Shown here in pieces: positions 21,601-29,843 of a stretch of DNA of 64,000 nucleotides. Position 1 is the stretch's first letter. Every line of letters starts with the position of its first letter. The DNA is from Sergeia podlipaevii. Its lineage: Eukaryota > Euglenozoa > Kinetoplastea > Trypanosomatida > Trypanosomatidae. Under the pieces are notes generated by a model. That model saw nothing but the letters and a program-made list of their open reading frames with translations, was not told where the DNA came from and did not search any database. The stretch covers positions 1 through 64,000 of the forward strand of contig JASANZ010002266.1 of the NCBI GenBank assembly GCA_030849805.1, in the 5' to 3' direction. The translations under genes were made by a program, and so were the position numbers.

Positions 21601-24600
21601 CTGCTGCTGCTGAAATTCATCCTCACATTGGGCGTCCACGTTGCTGCCTTCATTCGTGGAGCGGGAGGCCGTCGCCGTTGGCGCTCTCCCGCCTTTCGTC
21701 CGCCCTCCTCCTCCTCCTCCTGCACTGTAAGAGGCAGCAGCAGTCGAGACCTCGGTCCCACCAGCGCCACCGGTCTCTGCCGCTAGCGCCACGGCTGCTA
21801 GAGGCGGCTCCCCTCCCATTACGAACATCCCTGTCTGCGGCGCCAGCTCCAGCGCCGATTCCTGAATAGTATTGCGCAGCTGCCGCCACATCTCGCGTAC
21901 AGAGTGAATGTTAGGCAGATTTGCATACTCAACCCCGCCGTGCCACCACGACATCGCCCCACCACCGCGGAGCGTGTTGCTGTTGGCGAGGAGCGCCGAG
22001 CGCAGGTCGAGGATAGCAAACCCACGCGCCGGGCCTGATGCTCGCTGGAGCGCATCAAGAACCATTCGCATTGCCACATGTCTGCTAGTAGTGGCGCCCT
22101 TCCTCTTGCTAGCACTGCCACGACTGCGAACCGCTGCAGCACCAAACATGTCATGGGCAGCAGCATCTCCCGTTCCGCGGCGTCGCTCATCACGTTTCTC
22201 GTCAGCCCACTCGCCTTGCAGGGAGGGAGTTGCGGCTGCTGCTGCTGCTGCGGACGCGACGTGCCCCATGAAGTGAGAAACCACAGCGGGTTGCGCGCTC
22301 CTCACGAGTGCACCGCCGGTCGGGGCGTACATGAACGTGAGTGCTTCGATTCGGCTGGAGGTGCGGTGCTTGCCGTCCATGCGGCCTTGCTGCAGCGATG
22401 CCGCCATTCGTGCTGGAACTGGAAAGACCGCGGGGTACGAGGCGCAGAATTGATAATCGAAGTTTACATCAGAGAGAGACCAAAGATCAGGTGAGAGAGA
22501 TTGACGACTGTACTCCCGAGCAGGATCAAATAGCCACCATGTACGTGCAAGCGGAGAGAGTAAAGTAGTAGTTGTTGTGGTAGTGGTGATATCACCAGTG
22601 CTAAGGACACGACTACCGCAAGCGCAAGGAGTGTGCGACTGATCACCACCATATCGGCGCTCACCTCTCGCATCCACTGCTTCTTCACATTGTGGCCCCA
22701 TGCCACTCCCCCTCTCTTCTACGCGGGGCACCTCTGACTGGCGACAGCAGCAGCAGCAGGAACCATCACTACCGCCACTGCTTTCAATATAGAGCGTGCT
22801 GATGGCCGATGCAACCGCGACATTCTTCAGGAACTGCATGGCAAATAAAGTACCTACTGGGCCCGCACCTCCACCACCACTACCACCACTGCCGCCTCTG
22901 GGGAAATTGATAGCAGCGGCGATACTTGGAGATGCTGGCAGGATGCCACTGGCGGCAAGCACGAGCGTCACCATGGGCCACGGCCTCCGCGCACTCGCGA
23001 GAAAGCGGTTGCCTGCAGTATTGGCGGCAAGCAGCGTGGAGGAGGTGGCTACCCAACTGGCGGCTAATGAGTGCGTAGACAATGATGAAGTGTTGTTCAC
23101 TGAGGCGGAGCAAACCGCTGCGTGCCGTGCAGCACCGCTGTTACTGTTGCTGCTGTGCTTCGCATGAGGAGAAAGAGTGAGAGGGACTTGGCATGGGCCG
23201 CCTAAAAACCTCCGACTTCCAGGCATTTTGCCATCTTCCATCATATCCGCTTCTGTCGTCGTCCCAGCACTCCCGGCGTGTCCAAGAGCAGCACTAGAAA
23301 CCGCGCTCGCACGACTCGGCTGCATACACGTTTGAAGCAGCTCATACACGTACTCGAGCGTTTGTTGGTCAGCGAATTCAATCCACACTGTGCGCAGTGA
23401 CTGTGTCTCTATCTTCAGAAGCACCGTAGCAGCGCCGCCGCCTGTGCTGTTGCTTAGAAAGCCAGTCCGTACGGTTGGCACAACTGGAGGAGCGTACGGA
23501 CTGTGTTGTGCAGCTTCTGCCGTAAGTGTCTTCATGGAGGCGCTGCCACCTGCACATGCAGCGACGACATTGCTGCTGGTTGAACCCTTAATGTTAGTAC
23601 CACCACGCGGCACAAGCCCCTGCAAGTATGGCTTGATTGAGACGTGCTTCAGTACGGGCCATGGCACCGCCTTGCACTTCTGTTGTTGTTGCTGATGCTG
23701 AGATGGTAACGATGGTGGTAGCGGCGGTGATGACTGATGTGCTGCTGGTGCTCCAGTAGTTGTAGCGTCCGTTGCCCCGAAGGATGAGGAGGGGCAGGGC
23801 TCAGTGTCTAACGCAAACAGTTTGCGCTTGAGATTAGCATCTGATAGAACACCATCACCAGTGCGCTGCACAGGACAGCACGTGAGACCCACAATGGAAA
23901 CACGTGGAATGACAAGTAGCAACTCACGCATGCTGCTCTTCCGTCTCGTGTTGTGTGCCGCTGTATCGTTGCCGGCTTCCATCACTTTTTCATCGTCTCC
24001 CTCCTCTTGTCTTGCTGCTGCTGGCGCGTGACAACGTCTCAAAATGATATCCTGCTCGGTGATGTACAGAGAGCATGGGGAGTCGTAGAGAGAGGCATCA
24101 CGCATCGCTGCAGGCGGCCCACCAGTGCTGCTTGCTGTAGTAGTAGTGCTGGCGCCTCCGCCGCTGCTGCACCCGTGAGGGTAAGACAGAGAAAAGCACA
24201 AACTGCTAGCAGCGGGAGGAGAAGTTGCAGAAGGTGAAGAGGCGTTCATGTTGGTAGTTCCACTCCCGGGCATCGCGGCGGCTACCGCAGCGCTTATCTT
24301 GTGCGTTGCCGAAGAGGTCCTCACTGCGTTCCATAGCGACTTCAGGCCTACTTTAACGACCCCAACCAGCCCTGACCCAGATTGGGTGTAACCCTTCATG
24401 AATGACCGGTGTTTGCGGGTGCGGTGATCAGCTTGAGGGTCGTACCCATAGTACCAGACCGTAAGATGGTAAGGCAGTTGGTTGGTGGCTTCGAGAAGAG
24501 CAACAGAGGGAAAAAGTGCAGAAGCAGCATCGCCGGCGATGCGGTCCAGCTGGTCACGCAGGACACAGTGGGAGGTGGCGCTCAGCAACGCGCGTATCTC

Positions 24601-26715
24601 TCTGGGCTTGCCACTGCGACGACCCTCTGCTTCGTTCTCGCCCTTGTCGATGGTGTCGGTACGCCTGCTACGAGCTCCTGCTCCAGGACTGAGTGGCACT
24701 CCGGACGACCACCACTGACCGCCTCCAGCCGGAGGCGGTGGCGCGCGATAAAGCGCAGAGAGGATGCGGTGCAGCTCGGGCACAAAGGACTCCGCACTGC
24801 CAGGTCGCAACGTAGCAGGTGGTAGTGGCGACGAAGACGTAAGCGGCTTCAGCTCCTCTCCCTCTTCTCGCTGCTTCTGCTGCTGCTGCCTTGAAAGCGT
24901 CTGTGATGAGGCAAGGCGGCGACTTGAGCTTCGTGCCTCGTGCGCTACCAAAAACAGACCCTCTGGAACATGTGGGCGGATGTACTTGTGTTTACACATG
25001 CCACTCGACCTTCCTTCAAAGCATGCAGCAACAGGCGCGTTCCTTGTACCCGCAGTGGTGGAATCGCGTATGATGAACACTCCTCCACTGCTCCCTCCTT
25101 CCTGCATTTTAGCAAGTTGACTGCTGCTACCGCCGCCGTTGCTATCATACGTGCTTTTACCTCGCCCAAAGACACCACAGCAGTGCGCCTCCTCCGCTTC
25201 CTTCTCCTTCTCCATTGCAGTAGGGGACGAGCCTGTGGATACAACTGGGGGCGGAAGAACTGTAGTGGCAGCTGCATGAGAGATGAAGGCGGTGCTATAG
25301 AGCGGCGAGGCTATCTCGGTGATACCTCGCTGCTGCGGCGGTTGCTGATGTGATGGAGATAAACCCTCTTCTCCTGTCGCAATCGTGGTACCATCGCCGC
25401 CGTGTGTAGCGCCACGTCTATCATAGAGGACACAAGGCGACGAGTGACAAGATGAAGAGATGGTCAGCAGATCTGTTTCGTGCGCCAAGAATGAAGCCCA
25501 CCGAGATATAAGAAGCACAGCCGTCGGCATAACGAGGTTGGCACCACCACCACGATGATCACCACCGTCGGGAGATGCTGTGCAAAGATCTAGAGTAAGC
25601 AGCCCCTCTGCGCAACACTTGAGACCAAATAGAAGACACTTGCAGGCAGTCGCAATAGCAAGTCTATCCTCTACGTCACAGTGATCCCCTGAGACGCCAA
25701 CTGTACTACCACTCGACACGGCAGCGGACTCTCTCACCACGGAAGGGCTCGCTATTTTCTCGAAAAGAGACATCACAGCCCCACGCAGCTGCATTTCTTT
25801 ACCTTTCATCCGCTGACCTCTTTTTGTATCGGAAGGAGCGGCTGCCATACGTTTCCAGCTGTCAGCATCACCACCATCACAGATGCCAAAGACTTGCGAG
25901 ATCACGTGTGCGTGCCACACGGATACAAATCGCATCAGCTCCACCCAAGATGACGCCGATGACACCAAAAATGGCTGACCAAACGCTTCTTTTGATGTAT
26001 CGAAGCTATCTATGCAAAGAGGGGTATAGCAACTGACGCCACCAGCTATTACCTTCATGAGTGAAGAATCATCGTCAATGATTGCTCGACATAGTAGACG
26101 AGTTGCTGCTGTTGTGGTTTCTCCTTCTTGTCCAGTGCAGTAGGTGGACAAGAAAGAAAACAGACAAGGGTCTGGCACTGCCTGATAGATGCCGTGGAGA
26201 AGTTCCCCCTCAAGGGGTTCCTTCACGTTGTACGCGCTCTCAGGTCTCGCAGTCAAGGGCGACACAAGAGAAGAGGAGGAACAAGTGGCACGTGTAACAA
26301 GACGAAAGGTAAGAGAGCATGAAGCGTCTCTTCCTCCATAATCTTTCATCTCATAATGTTCTCGTGTTTCTTCTCTATTCCTATTTTTAGAATTTGATTC
26401 AGATTGCACTGGCGAAAGAAAGGAAGTCGATGCCCACTTGCCACCTCCTTGCAAAAACGAAGAGGATGCGTGACGCCACGCACGTACTGGCACAAGCATG
26501 AAGATGCGTAAGGATGCTTGTTGGACCACATGCCACCATGCGTCCAAAGGTACTGTAGCACCAGCGGTAGCGGCAGGTGAAGCACAAGCGATCTCCAGCA
26601 AGACCCATCCAAGCTCACCGGGAGCTATGACGTCGGCACTAGCAACGGCAGTAGTAGCGCTCAGATGAGAAGACGCTGGACTCAAACCTTCAAACTCAAT
26701 AGTGAGACTCGCCAT
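18673..26715 (-). CDS. Giant myotubularin-like phosphoinositide phosphatase
   Basis: This encodes 2680 residues. Myotubularins remove the 3-phosphate from PI3P and PI(3,5)P2 on endosomal membranes. The signature C-X5-R loop is intact: CTDGWDRT at residues 1829-1836 (21208-21231), preceded by VLLIN. A split PH-GRAM domain is suggested by SLYITEQDIIL (about 882), IPRVSIVGL (about 925) and TVWIEFADQQTLEYVYELL (about 1105). The catalytic domain begins near 1400 with LWSLSDVNFDYQFCASYPAV. It continues after the active site with PILLQFFDCLRQLVQLYPAC (about 2000) and ends with FLNPNFSLKYNAL and TTWNSFF near 2480-2520. Family members usually have about 600-750 residues, so long Ser/Gly/Ala/Gln inserts have expanded every loop. 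The residue after Cys is Thr where Ser is usual. The start is the first ATG; the frame upstream has only a TTG. Confidence 0.88.
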   Translation of the reverse strand: MASLTIEFEGLSPASSHLSATTAVASADVIAPGELGWVLLEIACASPAATAGATVPLDAWWHVVQQASLRIFMLVPVRAWRHASSSFLQGGGKWASTSFLSPVQSESNSKNRNREETREHYEMKDYGGRDASCSLTFRLVTRATCSSSSLVSPLTARPESAYNVKEPLEGELLHGIYQAVPDPCLFSFLSTYCTGQEGETTTAATRLLCRAIIDDDSSLMKVIAGGVSCYTPLCIDSFDTSKEAFGQPFLVSSASSWVELMRFVSVWHAHVISQVFGICDGGDADSWKRMAAAPSDTKRGQRMKGKEMQLRGAVMSLFEKIASPSVVRESAAVSSGSTVGVSGDHCDVEDRLAIATACKCLLFGLKCCAEGLLTLDLCTASPDGGDHRGGGANLVMPTAVLLISRWASFLAHETDLLTISSSCHSSPCVLYDRRGATHGGDGTTIATGEEGLSPSHQQPPQQRGITEIASPLYSTAFISHAAATTVLPPPVVSTGSSPTAMEKEKEAEEAHCCGVFGRGKSTYDSNGGGSSSQLAKMQEGGSSGGVFIIRDSTTAGTRNAPVAACFEGRSSGMCKHKYIRPHVPEGLFLVAHEARSSSRRLASSQTLSRQQQQKQREEGEELKPLTSSSPLPPATLRPGSAESFVPELHRILSALYRAPPPPAGGGQWWSSGVPLSPGAGARSRRTDTIDKGENEAEGRRSGKPREIRALLSATSHCVLRDQLDRIAGDAASALFPSVALLEATNQLPYHLTVWYYGYDPQADHRTRKHRSFMKGYTQSGSGLVGVVKVGLKSLWNAVRTSSATHKISAAVAAAMPGSGTTNMNASSPSATSPPAASSLCFSLSYPHGCSSGGGASTTTTASSTGGPPAAMRDASLYDSPCSLYITEQDIILRRCHAPAAARQEEGDDEKVMEAGNDTAAHNTRRKSSMRELLLVIPRVSIVGLTCCPVQRTGDGVLSDANLKRKLFALDTEPCPSSSFGATDATTTGAPAAHQSSPPLPPSLPSQHQQQQQKCKAVPWPVLKHVSIKPYLQGLVPRGGTNIKGSTSSNVVAACAGGSASMKTLTAEAAQHSPYAPPVVPTVRTGFLSNSTGGGAATVLLKIETQSLRTVWIEFADQQTLEYVYELLQTCMQPSRASAVSSAALGHAGSAGTTTEADMMEDGKMPGSRRFLGGPCQVPLTLSPHAKHSSNSNSGAARHAAVCSASVNNTSSLSTHSLAASWVATSSTLLAANTAGNRFLASARRPWPMVTLVLAASGILPASPSIAAAINFPRGGSGGSGGGGAGPVGTLFAMQFLKNVAVASAISTLYIESSGGSDGSCCCCCRQSEVPRVEERGSGMGPQCEEAVDARGERRYGGDQSHTPCACGSRVLSTGDITTTTTTTTLLSPLARTWWLFDPAREYSRQSLSPDLWSLSDVNFDYQFCASYPAVFPVPARMAASLQQGRMDGKHRTSSRIEALTFMYAPTGGALVRSAQPAVVSHFMGHVASAAAAAAATPSLQGEWADEKRDERRRGTGDAAAHDMFGAAAVRSRGSASKRKGATTSRHVAMRMVLDALQRASGPARGFAILDLRSALLANSNTLRGGGAMSWWHGGVEYANLPNIHSVREMWRQLRNTIQESALELAPQTGMFVMGGEPPLAAVALAAETGGAGGTEVSTAAASYSAGGGGGGRTKGGRAPTATASRSTNEGSNVDAQCEDEFQQQQQQQQQDQWTCITHALLNTAVRAARRVCGIPTDPLYSPALAVGGGGGSSEGTRDANVFSHIVAHDFVALTLAPSLFPSPPHEAMDSVREPWMKRNSPQKQFYRQPLASYAAEAHSALASVLLINCTDGWDRTSQVSALTQVLCDPYCRTVEGLCVLIEKDFVAFGHPTLKRSAGIAGNRNACSSSSSCLLSSSQRQQSSGEGSDNGMVGHAAHRIKKESKLDSGSDTRLSSTTHGDEWDMLEAEEEEDEEEGDVGSVPTSPAASPSPPQRAAAASSSSKAEAAALVTPASKELPSDFSPILLQFFDCLRQLVQLYPACFEYTEIFLLLLVDLMHAGLISSFCVNCEADVVRDGVQVGCMSLGQWCALLLATTLPSPPTLPLHHSVAERERRTEKKQGKTALNADASTWASTSSLQSHTSSGGAEEMAGFAGRSRGGGLARRNSEEKRKKGRNEHQVRGDCKGSIDGDSDRSNVLPQPPQLQLQQEIHLCAEGHRLMPPSQDTFAGVAAAAAGLAHYSSMGSFSRIDSQPSVDTDGVAAAAATAAAVSLTSCTPEHVLHDGDRGGGSGSVKSQRVEVEGACRGARCRDRSSQYNPPVMSEGTFVGAHGEAFGTPHPLSSAPQVTVASVPEQEEAGERKELGDVESDDDEEEGEYGSAAAEAITMFDWSTQLPQHPSNLNRAPSSSMHTSRNSRDSDLYRSAAGARSAASGADLTFMATQQYSQHALRSSTYAATSSRCANATDVTGVDGEEGRSGEPARRPNFDFQQRLLPVSADAMAFSGYLNPNFSLKYNALSVGPLVDYIPLSHVTTWNSFFSRHSFWNERRTQLHRMAPGAVQRGQYVNAATGRGDGASSMIGGGGEKGHSNVAMMSYSATTVLFASSPAEMEGSTCAQSSPLSPNTRFMATSGQGGSGDRMENVGLCGTTSSAGARRKDSAQQRQSPHDAGVGHRPSRPIARRLSPLIASDEEEDDDSTLFL
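21588..21612 (-). repeat. CAG repeat inside the myotubularin-like gene
   Basis: About eight GCT/CTG units on the plus strand encode a glutamine run just upstream of the active-site segment, in one of the expanded loops of the catalytic domain. Confidence 0.9.
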
Positions 26716-27353
26716 GCTAAAAATGTAAAGAAGAAGAAACAAACAACAACAAAAAAAAAGTTTTACAACAAAAATAGAAATAATGGTTTTAGTGAAGTAA
26801 CAGTGGAGGGTAAATAGCCTTTTTAAAAAAATAATAATAATAAAATGTTGTATATATATATATAGCCTTGTTTTGTGTATCTATGTGGATGTATATTATT
26901 TATATTGATATATGTAAAAAAAGAAAACTTGATAAGCAAAGAAGAAGAAGAAAAAAGAAGAGGAAGAAAAAAGAAACGTTTTTTTTTTTTTTGCTTGCTT
27001 GCTTGTAAAGCTGGGGTCTAGACTATTATTGAATATTTGGTGATCTTCGCTCGTACCTTGCTAACGCCAATCAAAGAAAAAAAAAAATAATAATAATAAG
27101 ATAAATATATATATATATACAATCAACAGAAGAGAAGAAAAAAGAAGTTAATTTGATTGCAAAAAAATATATAAAAAAATACAAACAAATAAAAAGATAA
27201 ACAAAAAATGACAACACGTTATGCTTCTTGCATCATTTCTTTTATATTGATACCCAATCCATCCTTTATGTGTGTGTGTGTGTCTTGTATGAGAAAAGCG
27301 TAGTTGAATGATCATTCTCTCCCGAGAACCTGAAAGCATCAAGGTCAAAATAC
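26716..27353. other. Intergenic region
   Basis: No gene is supported. It is AT-rich with AT repeats (about 26853-26864 and 27107-27119), a T run (about 26979-26991) and a TG repeat (about 27269-27282). It holds the presumed leader of the myotubularin-like gene and the 3' UTR of the membrane-protein gene. Confidence 0.6.
26717..26760 (-). promoter_or_regulatory. Candidate trans-splice acceptor of the myotubularin-like gene
   Basis: On the minus strand a T-rich tract (nine T, then GTTGTTG and CTTCTTCTT units) ends in TTTTTAG with AG at 26718-26717. That would leave a 5' UTR of one nucleotide before the ATG. The next AG upstream is near 26818. The spliced leader itself would supply the leader sequence. 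Confidence 0.4.
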
Positions 27354-29249
27354 TTACGACTCCTTCTTTAGCGCTGCCATGAGAGACGCATCCACTACAT
27401 CATTGATGCTTCTCTTGCTTGTTGCTGCTTTCACTGGTGCGGCGGTGGTTGCATCTTTATTCTTTTCGCATTCTCCCCCACTCTCCCTCCTGACCTCTTC
27501 AGGTCTGTACTGCTGCAAGTTGCGTCGCTCCTTCGCTCGTCGCCGTTTCGCCTTCATCGTGCCTTCGTCCTCGCGGTGCACGCGCAGCAACAACAGCGTC
27601 GTGTCCACCAGCAGCATCGCCACGAGACCGATCACTGCGTAGAGAATGCACGTCTCCGTCGAAGCGCCACGCATGTACCCGAGGTAGTACCCAGCGAGGC
27701 CGGCGCAGAAGGACATGAGCTGCACATCCGCTCCAACCGACGCGCTCTTGAGGAAGGAGGCGTAGGACTCTCTCTTGACCAATTCACTGCGCCGCGCTCG
27801 ATCCCATTGTGCCTTGGTGAGCACTCCATACCCACCTGCGGCCTCCGCTGTCGCTGCTTCATCCTGAAGGTGGGCAAAGCCACTCCGCCCCGAACCAGAT
27901 GCCATGGCCATCGAGTTGAGATGCTCTACATCAAGCACACGTGCTGCACGCGCAGAGGTGGCGGCACCAGCAGCAGCTGATGATGAGCTGCCTTTGCCTT
28001 TACTACTTACCGTCGCAGTGCTACCCGTTGTGAGACAGTCATAGAAGTAGTCCATGGCGGCACTGTCGATCACATCCACACGGCGGTTCTTCAGTGCGCG
28101 GTGAGGATTGTTATCGGGAGATATGGAAGGATTGATAAGGAGAGAAACCGAAGGAAGCAAAGGCACGGGAGGTAGTGGTGACGATGAAGAGGGCATTGTG
28201 ATCGTGGTGCGACACAACGTCATCAACTCTGTCACTGTGCGTGGCGTGCTGTAGCAGTGGATGCCGCCAATATGATGGGCAGAGCTCGCGGCAGACGCTG
28301 AGGCACACGCTTCCAAAATAAGCTTGACAAAGTCAATCGGCAGCAGCACCTCGTAGTCGTGGAAGTACGTATCGAGAGGCAGCCCTGATGCGCTGCAAGG
28401 AACTTCTCTTTTATTGGTTGGCCTTTCTCTGCTGCCGCCTGTGTTTCCCTGGCGTGGATGGGCACCAAGCTTTGCATTCTCCCCCCTACTCCTCTTATCC
28501 TTCTCCATCACGTCTCCGTCTTCTTCACTGCCTCGAGTGGTTGTAAGCGCTGACACCCGCCACAGCTGCAGCAGGCACAGCTGCTTACACAGGTACTTGA
28601 CACACCACAGCGCCTCCAGGTCCCTGATGATGAGACAGAGAGAAGACACACGTAACAAAGCTTGAGCCTTCTTGGGGACCTGCAATGCGTGGAGAGCAAG
28701 ATCGATCGCAGCGAGCGCCGCGGAAGTGCCTCGCGCAGAATCAGCACCACTGCCCTCATCAGCTGCTGCTTCTTGTTGTGATGGGTTCACAGCCACAGCG
28801 TTGTTTGTCACATTTATATGAGTTTCTTGACGGCGTCGTAGAAGGTCGTCCAGATAGGCGCGATTGCCGCACCTTAATACTCGAATACTTATCCTTTCCT
28901 TCACGCTTGTGAACTGTGCTGCTTGTTGCTCTCCACACGAAGTTGGATCGTCCTCTTGCTCTCCTTTATCTTTTTCGCTCTTCATCGTTCTCCCTTCCGC
29001 TTGCTTCTCTACTACTGCTGCTGCTACTGCTTCGTCTCTCCCAGTTAAGCATTCACGTTTCAGGTGGAGATACAACCAAATTGCATCCATCAAGCGCGAT
29101 GGCGCCTGGGTGGGCAAAAAGTGAGTGATGGAATTGCTGATAAAGTCCGCCACCAGTTCATTCGTCGATGTTAAAGTCGAGAGCGAAGAGGACAGTACTG
29201 TGTCGAGCACACAGCAGAGCTCTGGGCCGCGCGCCTCAAGATACACCAT
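27354..29249 (-). CDS. Two-pass membrane protein resembling V-ATPase assembly factor Vma12
   Basis: This encodes 631 residues. Two hydrophobic helices lie close together near the C-terminus: about 509-525 (VQLMSFCAGLAGYYLGY) and 534-555 (CILYAVIGLVAMLLVDTTLL). They follow an Arg/Lys/Glu-rich helix with ESYASFLKS (477-508) and precede a strongly basic tail. This order, charged helix then tight hairpin of two membrane helices then basic cytosolic tail, is that of Vma12/TMEM199 family proteins, which help assemble the V-ATPase membrane sector in the ER. The N-terminal 470 residues carry helical islands and Ser/Ala-rich linkers and are much longer than in yeast or human members. The match rests on topology and a few residues, so the family call is tentative. 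The start is the first ATG; the upstream frame begins with TTG. Confidence 0.5.
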   Translation of the reverse strand: MVYLEARGPELCCVLDTVLSSSLSTLTSTNELVADFISNSITHFLPTQAPSRLMDAIWLYLHLKRECLTGRDEAVAAAVVEKQAEGRTMKSEKDKGEQEDDPTSCGEQQAAQFTSVKERISIRVLRCGNRAYLDDLLRRRQETHINVTNNAVAVNPSQQEAAADEGSGADSARGTSAALAAIDLALHALQVPKKAQALLRVSSLCLIIRDLEALWCVKYLCKQLCLLQLWRVSALTTTRGSEEDGDVMEKDKRSRGENAKLGAHPRQGNTGGSRERPTNKREVPCSASGLPLDTYFHDYEVLLPIDFVKLILEACASASAASSAHHIGGIHCYSTPRTVTELMTLCRTTITMPSSSSPLPPVPLLPSVSLLINPSISPDNNPHRALKNRRVDVIDSAAMDYFYDCLTTGSTATVSSKGKGSSSSAAAGAATSARAARVLDVEHLNSMAMASGSGRSGFAHLQDEAATAEAAGGYGVLTKAQWDRARRSELVKRESYASFLKSASVGADVQLMSFCAGLAGYYLGYMRGASTETCILYAVIGLVAMLLVDTTLLLLRVHREDEGTMKAKRRRAKERRNLQQYRPEEVRRESGGECEKNKDATTAAPVKAATSKRSINDVVDASLMAALKKES

Positions 29250-29843
29250 AGTGTACCGTCCTATACGATTTTTTCTTTTTAACCCCCTTTTATGCAAAGA
29301 AAAAGAGAGATTGCTATTTAGTATGAACTGTGACCGGTGTCAAGAGATGTTCCCCTCTCTCCCCCCCACTCTATTCTCTATCGATAAATATATACGTATG
29401 TATTGCGTTCGCTCAAGTGGCTTGCTGTTATATGTGTATCATTCCAAAATAATAACAAAAGGAAGAAAAAAAAAAGTTTTCAGAAATATATATAATGTAT
29501 CATCCAAGTCCTCCTCTACCTATCTCTTTTCATTTCATCTCAAGACGAGCACGCTCCCTCTCCTCTCTCTCTCTCTCTCTCTCGCTGGTCTACGTACTCT
29601 TCAGTATCCACTTCTGATACTAAAAAAAAAAAAATGCTTTGTATTCGTTCTAACATAAACAAACAGACAAGGAATCATCCAGCATCATTTTAGAAAAAAA
29701 TGAAAATAAAACAATTTTGTGAATGTGCCTTGCTGTTCATATATATATATATCATTAAATGTTACACACAAGCGCAAGGCCTTTACCGACCTCTTTCTAT
29801 CTTCATCACCATTTGTGTTTGTGTGTGTGTGTGTGTGTGCTTG
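29250..29843. other. Intergenic region
   Basis: No gene is supported. It contains a CT repeat (about 29566-29583), AT repeats, and a TG repeat right after the stop of the Sac3-domain gene. A purine-rich stretch at 29295-29311 is a possible splice tract for the membrane-protein gene. Confidence 0.55.
29820..29839. repeat. TG dinucleotide microsatellite
   Basis: About ten TG units lie immediately downstream (minus strand) of the stop codon of the Sac3-domain gene. It would be transcribed as a CA repeat at the very start of the 3' UTR. Confidence 0.9.
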
